DNA of 64,000 bases, from contig NZ_QMDL01000001.1 of the NCBI RefSeq assembly GCF_003336705.1, forward strand, positions 930,001 through 994,000. The letters run 5' to 3'. The stretch is from Marinobacter litoralis. GTDB lineage: Bacteria; Pseudomonadota; Gammaproteobacteria; Pseudomonadales; Oleiphilaceae. The notes below the pieces were generated by a model. The model made no database searches. It had not been told where the DNA came from and worked only from the letters and a program-made list of their open reading frames with translations. The translations under genes were made by a program, and so were the position numbers. Of the stretch, positions 58,444 through 64,000 are shown one piece after another (position 1 is the stretch's first letter; the number at the start of each line of letters is the position of its first letter).

Positions 58444-58856
58444 TGGACAAAGATTACCGCTTTGGTCAGGAGACCTTTGATGCCGGTGGCGCGGATAAAC
58501 GCGAAGATTACCGATTGTCCGCTCGGGCAACGGCCCGGATACATGTTGAATCCGCGGAGCCGGTCGGGCTTGGTGGTGCGTCGTTCGAGGGTTCGGTACG
58601 AACGTGCGAAGTTCGAGATCTCTCTGCAAGCGGGATGAGTCTGGTGACTACTGAGGCGCTACGAATCGGGTCGTTGCTAGCTGCTGAGGTTCATCTGTCA
58701 GGGCGGCAAGAATCATTAAAGCTTATGGTCGAAGTTGTATGGCATAAAGCGGAGGGTGCCCGGTATTTGAATGGCATTCGGGTGTTTGATTCGGATGAGA
58801 CGGATTACTTGAACTGGCTTGAAGCGGTCGCTGACGCATTTTCGAGGTCAGAATGA
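58443..58856 (+). CDS. PilZ domain protein with cyclic-di-GMP-binding motif
   Basis: 137 residues from the ATG at 58443, overlapping the DUF1631 stop. The PilZ domain has RxxxR in REDYRLSARATARI (about residues 20-33) and DxSxxG in EVRDLSASGMSLVT, the two parts needed for cyclic-di-GMP binding, unlike PilZ at 21.9 kb. A conserved W appears in VEVVWHKAEGARYLNGIRVF. It is likely a cytoplasmic second-messenger receptor whose partner may be the DUF1631 protein. The stop codon lies inside the left arm of the following hairpin. Confidence 0.88.
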   Translation: MDKDYRFGQETFDAGGADKREDYRLSARATARIHVESAEPVGLGGASFEGSVRTCEVRDLSASGMSLVTTEALRIGSLLAAEVHLSGRQESLKLMVEVVWHKAEGARYLNGIRVFDSDETDYLNWLEAVADAFSRSE

Positions 58857-58889
58857 ACAAAGCCGGCAAAAAGCCGGCTTTGTTCATTC
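58851..58889. terminator. Perfect 17-bp terminator hairpin overlapping the PilZ gene stop
   Basis: GAATGAACAAAGCCGGC-AAAAA-GCCGGCTTTGTTCATTC. The left arm contains the TGA of the PilZ-domain gene, and the hairpin lies 21 bp past the fabI stop on the minus strand. The T-run is short in both directions (TTTGTT). Length and symmetry make it a good end point for both convergent transcripts. Confidence 0.8.
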
Positions 58890-58909
58890 AATGCACCGTG
58901 AAAGATCTT

Positions 58910-59695
58910 TTAGTCTTCCAGTTCGCCCATACCGGTGATATTGAAACCACCGTCAACGTAAAGAATTTCACCTGTGATGCCTGATGCCAGGTTCGAACAC
59001 ATGAATGCAGCGGCGTTACCCACTTCTTCAGTGGTCACGTTGCGACGCAGAGGCGCACGCTTGGCGTTTTCTGCCAACATCCGGCGGAAGCTTTTGATTC
59101 CAGAAGCTGCCAGAGTCTTGATTGGGCCCGCAGAGATACCGTTGACGCGAATGCCCTCCTTACCCAAGCTTGCCGCCATATAGCGGACATTGGCCTCGAG
59201 AGAGGCTTTAGCGAGGCCCATCACGTTGTAGTTCTGCAGAACTTTTTCGGCACCCAGATAGCTCAGAGTCAGCAGGCTGCTGCCTTCGTGCATCATCTTA
59301 CGAGCACCTTTTGCTAAGGCGACGAAACTGTATGAGCTGATGTCGTGGGCGATACGGAAACCGTCCCGGGTGGTCACATCAACGTAATTACCATCCAACT
59401 CATGGCCTGGCGCGAAGCCAACGGCGTGAATGATGATGTCGATGTTGTCCCAGTGCTTGCCCAGTTCAGTGAATACGTTCTCGATTTCTTCATCGCTGGC
59501 GACATCGCATGGGATCGTGATTTTGCTTCCCCACTGCTCGGCAAACTTCTCGACGCGGGACTGAAGTTTTTCGTTCTGATACGTGAAGGCCAGTTCTGCG
59601 CCTTCACGAGCGAAGGCTTCTGCAATGCCGTAAGCGATGGAATGTTTACTGGCAACACCAACAATCAGTGCTTTCTTACCACTGAGAATACCCAT
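58910..59695 (-). CDS. fabI: Enoyl-ACP reductase (NADH), FabI
   Basis: 261 residues from the ATG at 59695, with AGGGAG 9 bp upstream; a TTG three codons earlier is unlikely. It begins [20 protein letters not shown], the FabI cofactor loop. It has the Y-x6-K catalytic pair in [29 protein letters not shown] (substrate-loop region) and the end [14 protein letters not shown]. It catalyses the last reduction of each fatty acid elongation round. This is the triclosan/isoniazid-class target family. It is separated from yejF by 67 bp on the same strand. Confidence 0.96.
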   Translation of the reverse strand: MGILSGKKALIVGVASKHSIAYGIAEAFAREGAELAFTYQNEKLQSRVEKFAEQWGSKITIPCDVASDEEIENVFTELGKHWDNIDIIIHAVGFAPGHELDGNYVDVTTRDGFRIAHDISSYSFVALAKGARKMMHEGSSLLTLSYLGAEKVLQNYNVMGLAKASLEANVRYMAASLGKEGIRVNGISAGPIKTLAASGIKSFRRMLAENAKRAPLRRNVTTEEVGNAAAFMCSNLASGITGEILYVDGGFNITGMGELED

Positions 59696-59762
59696 GGGTA
59701 TCAACTCCCTATGTTCCTTGATTTTGGCGCATTATCCCCGACACGCGTCAAAGGGGGTAATG

Positions 59763-61361
59763 TCAATTGGTCGTAGTGCTGTAGAAAAACGCCGCATTAA
59801 GCAGCTCTCTGGTATAGGTTTCTTCGGGCGCACGAAAGATAGCCTCCGCGTCGCCGTATTCGACAATTTCGCCGTGTTGCAGCACGAGCAGCTTGTGGCT
59901 GAGCGCACGGACAACACTCAAATCGTGGCTTATAAAAATATAGCTTAGCCCATACTGGGCCTGAAGTTCTTGCAGCAGCTCAATTACTTGTTTTTGAACC
60001 GTTCGATCGAGCGCAGAGGTAGGTTCGTCCAGAATGATGACGTCTGGTTGCAAAACCAGCGCCCGCGCTATCGCAATGCGTTGGCGCTGCCCGCCAGAAA
60101 ATTCGTGGGGGTAGCGATGGCGCGCTTCGGGGTTCAGCCCGACATCCTTCAATGCCTGAATAACCTTGCCATCGTGCTGTTCGGCATTGGACGGGTCGTG
60201 AATCTGAAGCCCTTCTTTGATGATTTCCGCAATCGACATGCGAGGGCTTAAACTGCCAAACGGATCTTGGAACACGATTTGTATGCGCCGGCGCCAGGGC
60301 CGGAACTGTTTTTGAGACAGAGACGAAAGTTCGGTGCCGTCAAGGCGAATGGAGCCTGTACTGCCCGTTAGCTTAAGCAGCGCGTGGCCAATGGTGGTTT
60401 TGCCGCTACCGCTTTCACCGACGATACCCAAGGTTTCACCGCGCCCTAGTTGCAGGCTGACATCTTTCACTGCCGGAAAGCTTTTTGTGACTTTACCCAG
60501 TAGGCTTTTCTTAAGGGTGAACGATACGTTCAGTCCCGAAACGTCCAGTAAAGCCTTGGCTGCAACCTGCGGTACCACAGGCCGCTCAGGAGGTTCTGCA
60601 TCAATCAATGTGCGTGTATAGGGGTGCTGAGGCGCGGCGAACAGTTGATCCGTCTCGGCCTCCTCAACCTTGATACCTTTCTCCATGACCAGTACCCGGT
60701 CAGCATATCGCCTGACAAGACTCAGATCATGAGTAATCAGAAGCATCGCCATACCCAGCTTTTTCTGAAGCGATTTCAGAAGTTCCAGTACCTGCTTCTG
60801 AACCGTCACATCCAGTGCAGTGGTTGGCTCGTCGGCAATCAACAGGTCAGGCTCGTTCGCGAGCGCCATCGCAATCATCACCCGTTGTTTTTGTCCGCCA
60901 GATAGTTGGTGCGGGTAGCTCGAAAGACGTTGTTCCGGGTTGGGGATGCCCACCAGTTCAAGCAGTTCGATACAGCGGGATCGTGCCTGGGGCCCGCGCA
61001 TTCCCAAATGGACTTGCAGAGTTTCGGATATCTGTTTTTCAACGGTGTGCAACGGGTTGAGAGACGTCATGGGCTCTTGGAAAATCATACTGATTTTCCG
61101 GCCCCGAATGGTATTCATGACCTTTTCGGAAGCCTCAAGAATATTCGTGCCCTCAAACAGAATTTCGCCGGAGGGGTAGCTAACGTGCCGCTCATCCAGC
61201 AGGCGAAGCACTGAAAGCGCCGAGACTGATTTCCCTGAACCGCTTTCACCCACTACCGCCAACGTCTCGCCGGGCCGAATCGATAGAGAAAGGTTCTGCA
61301 CGGCGAGTGGGCCGTTATCGAACTGGATGGATAGATCCGAGATGGTTAATAAGTCGTTCAT
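59763..61361 (-). CDS. yejF: Oligopeptide/microcin C-type ABC transporter, duplicated ATP-binding protein
   Basis: 532 residues from the ATG at 61361, one base after the yejE stop; ten further codons upstream lie within yejE. Two complete ABC domains in one chain: Walker [16 protein letters not shown] and signature LSGGQKQRV in the first half, [15 protein letters not shown] and [15 protein letters not shown] in the second, each with a DEPT Walker B ([24 protein letters not shown]). It powers the YejABEF importer, which in E. coli takes up microcin C and peptides. No strong terminator follows within the 67-bp gap to fabI, so read-through is possible. Confidence 0.94.
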   Translation of the reverse strand: MNDLLTISDLSIQFDNGPLAVQNLSLSIRPGETLAVVGESGSGKSVSALSVLRLLDERHVSYPSGEILFEGTNILEASEKVMNTIRGRKISMIFQEPMTSLNPLHTVEKQISETLQVHLGMRGPQARSRCIELLELVGIPNPEQRLSSYPHQLSGGQKQRVMIAMALANEPDLLIADEPTTALDVTVQKQVLELLKSLQKKLGMAMLLITHDLSLVRRYADRVLVMEKGIKVEEAETDQLFAAPQHPYTRTLIDAEPPERPVVPQVAAKALLDVSGLNVSFTLKKSLLGKVTKSFPAVKDVSLQLGRGETLGIVGESGSGKTTIGHALLKLTGSTGSIRLDGTELSSLSQKQFRPWRRRIQIVFQDPFGSLSPRMSIAEIIKEGLQIHDPSNAEQHDGKVIQALKDVGLNPEARHRYPHEFSGGQRQRIAIARALVLQPDVIILDEPTSALDRTVQKQVIELLQELQAQYGLSYIFISHDLSVVRALSHKLLVLQHGEIVEYGDAEAIFRAPEETYTRELLNAAFFYSTTTN

Positions 61362-61362
61362 A

Positions 61363-62385
61363 TCAATTCTTTCTCGGGTCAAATGCATCACGCACGGCTT
61401 CTCCGGTAAAGACGAGGAGCGTCAGCATGAGTGACAAGGAAACAAAGGCCGAGATGCCTAGCCAAGGAGCGTGCAGATTGGCTTTGCCCTGAGCAATCAG
61501 TTCGCCCAGAGAGGGCGAGCCCGAGGGCAGGCCAAACCCTAGAAAATCGAGCGAGGTCAGGCTGGTAATGGCGCCCGCGAGAATAAAGGGCAGAAAGGTG
61601 AGGGTGGCTACCATGGCGTTCGGCAGTACATGGCGGAACATGATGTGCCGATTCTCCAGGCCTAACGCTCTTGCTGCGCGGACATATTCGAAGTTTCGAG
61701 CCCTTAGAAATTCAGCCCGAACAACGTCTACCAACCCCATCCAGCTGAACAGCAACATAATGCCGAGCAGCCACCAGAAATTCGGTTGAACAATGGCCGA
61801 CAGAATAATCAGCAAGTAGAGCATGGGCAGCCCTGACCAGATTTCCAGGAACCGCTGGCCCAGAAGATCTATCTTGCCACCGTAATAGCCCTGAATAGCC
61901 CCCACAGCCACACCGATAAGGCAGCTGACCAAGGTGAGCGTCAGCCCGAACACCACGGAAATTCGGAAGCCGTAAATCACTCGAGCGGCCACATCGCGGC
62001 CCTGGTCATCTGTGCCTAGCCAGTTGACGGCACTGGGTGGTGCCGGAGAAGGTACGTCGAGATCGTAGTTAATGGTGTTGTAACTGAACGGGATGGGAGG
62101 CCATATCATCCAGCCATTGGCATTGATTTCGTCTGCAATAAAGCTGTCCCGATAGTCTGCTTCCGTGGGGAGAAACCCGCCAAAGGTTTCTTCCGGAATG
62201 GTCTGGGCTACCGGGAAATACCAGTCACCGTTGTAGGACACCAACAACGGCTTATCATTGGCAATCAACTCCGCGCCAAGGCTTAGGCCGAATATCAGCA
62301 AAAACAGCCACAGGGACCAAAACCCGCGGCGGTTGTTGCGAAAATTGCGCAGCCTGCGCTGCTGTATGGGGGAGAGTTTAATCAC
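61363..62385 (-). CDS. yejE: Oligopeptide ABC transporter permease YejE
   Basis: 340 residues. The N-terminal region has RRLRNFRNNRRGFWSLWLFL, the OppC-type N-terminal segment with the first membrane helix, then a periplasmic loop of about 90 residues with NGDWYFPVAQTIPEETFGG. The binding-protein-dependent permease domain has five more helices and the cytoplasmic EAA loop RALGLENRHIMFRHVLPNAM. It pairs with YejB in the inner membrane. The gene lies 2 bp after yejB and 1 bp before yejF. Confidence 0.94.
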   Translation of the reverse strand: MIKLSPIQQRRLRNFRNNRRGFWSLWLFLLIFGLSLGAELIANDKPLLVSYNGDWYFPVAQTIPEETFGGFLPTEADYRDSFIADEINANGWMIWPPIPFSYNTINYDLDVPSPAPPSAVNWLGTDDQGRDVAARVIYGFRISVVFGLTLTLVSCLIGVAVGAIQGYYGGKIDLLGQRFLEIWSGLPMLYLLIILSAIVQPNFWWLLGIMLLFSWMGLVDVVRAEFLRARNFEYVRAARALGLENRHIMFRHVLPNAMVATLTFLPFILAGAITSLTSLDFLGFGLPSGSPSLGELIAQGKANLHAPWLGISAFVSLSLMLTLLVFTGEAVRDAFDPRKN

Positions 62386-62387
62386 AA

Positions 62388-63473
62388 TTACGCACCCTCC
62401 CGGCTTTCAAAGTCGATGCGTGGATCCACCAGTACATACGTTATATCGCTGATGAGTTTCAGCAGCAGCCCCATAAGCGTGAAAATATACAGAGTGCCAA
62501 AAATGACCGGGTAATCCCTGTTCAGCGCTGCCTCAAAACCAAGCAAGCCAAGGCCGTCGAGAGAGAAAATGACTTCGATCAGTAGTGAGCCGGTAAAGAA
62601 CAAAGACACAAGCACACCGGGCAAACTGGCAATGACAATTAACATGGCGTTTCGGAAAACGTGGCCATAAAGAACCTGCTTTTCGTCCAGCCCCTTTGCC
62701 CGCGCCGTGACCACGTATTGTTTGCCGATCTCGTCAAGAAACGAGTTTTTGGTCAGTAACGTGAGGGTGGCGAATCCGCCGATAACGTTGGCCGTGACGG
62801 GCAGCGCCAGGTGCCAGAAATAGTCAACCACTTTCTGATACCACGTCAGGGTGTCGAAGTCGGGTGAGGTAAGGCCCCGCAGAGGGAACCAATCGAAATA
62901 GCTGCCTCCGGCGAACAGTACAATCAATAGAATCGCAAACAGAAAGCCCGGAATGGCGTATCCGACGACGATCGCCGAGCTGCTCCAGACATCGAAACGG
63001 GAACCGTCTTTTACGGCTTTACGAATGCCCAGCGGAATGGATATCAGATAGATCACCAGCGTGGACCAGAGCCCGAGGGAGATCGACACGGGCATTTTAT
63101 CAATGATCAGTTCCACGACAGAACGGTCGCGAAAGAAGGAGTCGCCAAAGTCGAACGTGGCGTAATCTTTCAGCATCCCCAGAAAACGTTCGTGTGCGGG
63201 CTTGTCGAAGCCGTATCGGGCTTCCATCTCTGCCAGCAGCTCCGGAGGCAGCCCCCGCGCCCCACGGCTTTCGCCCGACGCAGCGGAAACCTCTCCGCCC
63301 ATATCGCCGCCACCGGCCCTGGCCAGCGCATTACCGCCCAAGCCCTCCATTTCGGCAATGAGCTGTTCAATGGGCCCGCCGGGTGCTGCCTGAACAATAA
63401 TGAAGTTGAGCAGCATTATTCCGATCAAGGTGGGAATAATCAGCGCCAAACGACGAAGTATGTATGTACCCAT
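62388..63473 (-). CDS. yejB: Oligopeptide ABC transporter permease YejB
   Basis: 361 residues. The first helix is [20 protein letters not shown], followed by [14 protein letters not shown], the usual YejB/DppB N-terminus. An insert rich in Gly and Ala (about 48-75) precedes [20 protein letters not shown]. The permease domain has [20 protein letters not shown], the EAA loop [20 protein letters not shown] and late helices [20 protein letters not shown]. It forms the channel with YejE. The start lies 46 bp after yejA. Confidence 0.94.
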   Translation of the reverse strand: MGTYILRRLALIIPTLIGIMLLNFIIVQAAPGGPIEQLIAEMEGLGGNALARAGGGDMGGEVSAASGESRGARGLPPELLAEMEARYGFDKPAHERFLGMLKDYATFDFGDSFFRDRSVVELIIDKMPVSISLGLWSTLVIYLISIPLGIRKAVKDGSRFDVWSSSAIVVGYAIPGFLFAILLIVLFAGGSYFDWFPLRGLTSPDFDTLTWYQKVVDYFWHLALPVTANVIGGFATLTLLTKNSFLDEIGKQYVVTARAKGLDEKQVLYGHVFRNAMLIVIASLPGVLVSLFFTGSLLIEVIFSLDGLGLLGFEAALNRDYPVIFGTLYIFTLMGLLLKLISDITYVLVDPRIDFESREGA

Positions 63474-63519
63474 CTAGGGAAGGCATCCTTTCATGACGGC
63501 TTGGTTCTAAGCGGGCCGT

Positions 63520-64000
63520 TTAGCGGTCGAACCACCAGTTATTGAGATCGATACCGCTTTTCGGGGTAACGTCGGGCCGTTTCAGGTGATTCCAATAGGC
63601 GACTCTGTCTTTGCTTAGGTGCCAGTGCGGAATCACGTAATGGCCATGCAGGAGCACATGGTCCAGCGCGCGAACCCGATGCACCAGTTCGTCTCGATCT
63701 GGTGCTTGAATCACCATATCGATCAGTTCATCGATTACCGGATCATTCACACCAATGGTATTACGAGAGCCTTCTACATCCACATTCATGGAGTGCCAGT
63801 AGTCCCGCTGTTCGTTGCCCGGTGAATCTGATTGAGGCAGCACCTGGGTGATCATGTCGAAATCAAAGCTGCGAACGCGGCGGATGTACTGGCTGGTATC
63901 AACAAGGCGCACAGTCACATCGATGCCCAGTTTTTTCAGGTTCTGAGTAAACGGTAGGACAACACGTTCAAAGCTCTTCTGGGCCAGAAGAATCTCGAAC
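63520..64000 (-). CDS. yejA: Extracellular solute-binding protein YejA, 3' part only
   Basis: The reading frame is open to the window edge, so the gene continues beyond 64000; about 160 C-terminal residues are seen. They show the family-5 binding-protein pattern: FEILLAQKSFERVVLPFTQN, LKKLGIDVTVRLVDTSQYIR, RSFDFDMITQVLPQSDSPGN, HYVIPHWHLSKDRVAYW and a final SGIDLNNWWFD. It would capture peptides in the periplasm for YejBEF. The visible ATG at 63918 is internal and not the start. Confidence 0.92.
   Translation of the reverse strand, partial: FEILLAQKSFERVVLPFTQNLKKLGIDVTVRLVDTSQYIRRVRSFDFDMITQVLPQSDSPGNEQRDYWHSMNVDVEGSRNTIGVNDPVIDELIDMVIQAPDRDELVHRVRALDHVLLHGHYVIPHWHLSKDRVAYWNHLKRPDVTPKSGIDLNNWWFDR

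Noticed and set aside
59731..59766. TTGACA and GATAAT on the minus strand as a fabI promoter.
   Set aside because: The two hexamers are 24 bp apart, too far for sigma-70, and the TTGACA lies in the end of yejF.

Overview
The window is a compact bacterial chromosome segment with little non-coding DNA. It has no sign of integrated phage, insertion sequence or CRISPR. Gene content and order point to a gammaproteobacterium of the Pseudomonas/Oceanospirillales kind, most likely Marinobacter or a close relative. The strongest evidence is the block LysR-leuC-leuD-leuB-asd-fimV-truA-trpF-(trpB-trpA)-accD-folC-SPOR-cvpA-purF-metZ and the block ftsK-lolA-rarA-serS-(cobA). Both follow the arrangement known from Pseudomonas, with trpBA inserted as in Marinobacter-type genomes. 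The genus is inferred from memory of synteny and protein style, not from a search.

Layout. 1-7.5 kb: the end of a ketoacyl-ACP synthase III-like gene, a hotdog thioesterase, MlaA, a DUF3336 patatin lipase, the GspA/GspB pair and DinG. 7.8-14.8 kb: a large MalT-type LuxR regulator, cysB, cysH, thrH and pabB. 14.9-17.4 kb: three exported proteins of unknown role, one resembling the Fil/DUF6160 surface-protein family. 17.6-25.3 kb: DUF58, a TgpA-like transglutaminase, holB, pilZ, an alpha/beta hydrolase, a DUF4892 protein and a second (RssA-type) patatin. 25.4-28.6 kb: prmB, aroC and an MFS transporter that seems to start at ATC. 28.6-30.4 kb: a pilU remnant, a LysR gene and a 497-bp non-coding region with two large structured repeats. 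30.4-48.5 kb: leucine, aspartate-family, tryptophan, malonyl-CoA, folate, purine and methionine genes around fimV. 48.5-55.3 kb: ftsK, lolA, rarA, serS, cobA. 55.3-64 kb: a DAHP synthase, a DUF1631/PilZ pair, fabI and a yejABEF-type oligopeptide ABC importer whose yejA runs off the end.

Functional links. Sulfur assimilation is represented by cysB, cysH, metZ and cobA (siroheme branch). The chorismate network is represented by a DAHP synthase, aroC, pabB, folC and trpFBA. Type IV pilus and cyclic-di-GMP functions are represented by fimV, pilZ, a PilZ-domain protein and the dead pilU. The envelope is represented by mlaA, lolA, accD, fabI and two patatins.

I found no convincing new multi-gene system. 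The observations most worth following are the pair of structured repeats upstream of leuC (similar cores, different but self-complementary arms), the pilU remnant that has lost its whole ATPase core, the ATC start of the MFS gene, and the orphan exported-protein locus at 14.9-17.4 kb.
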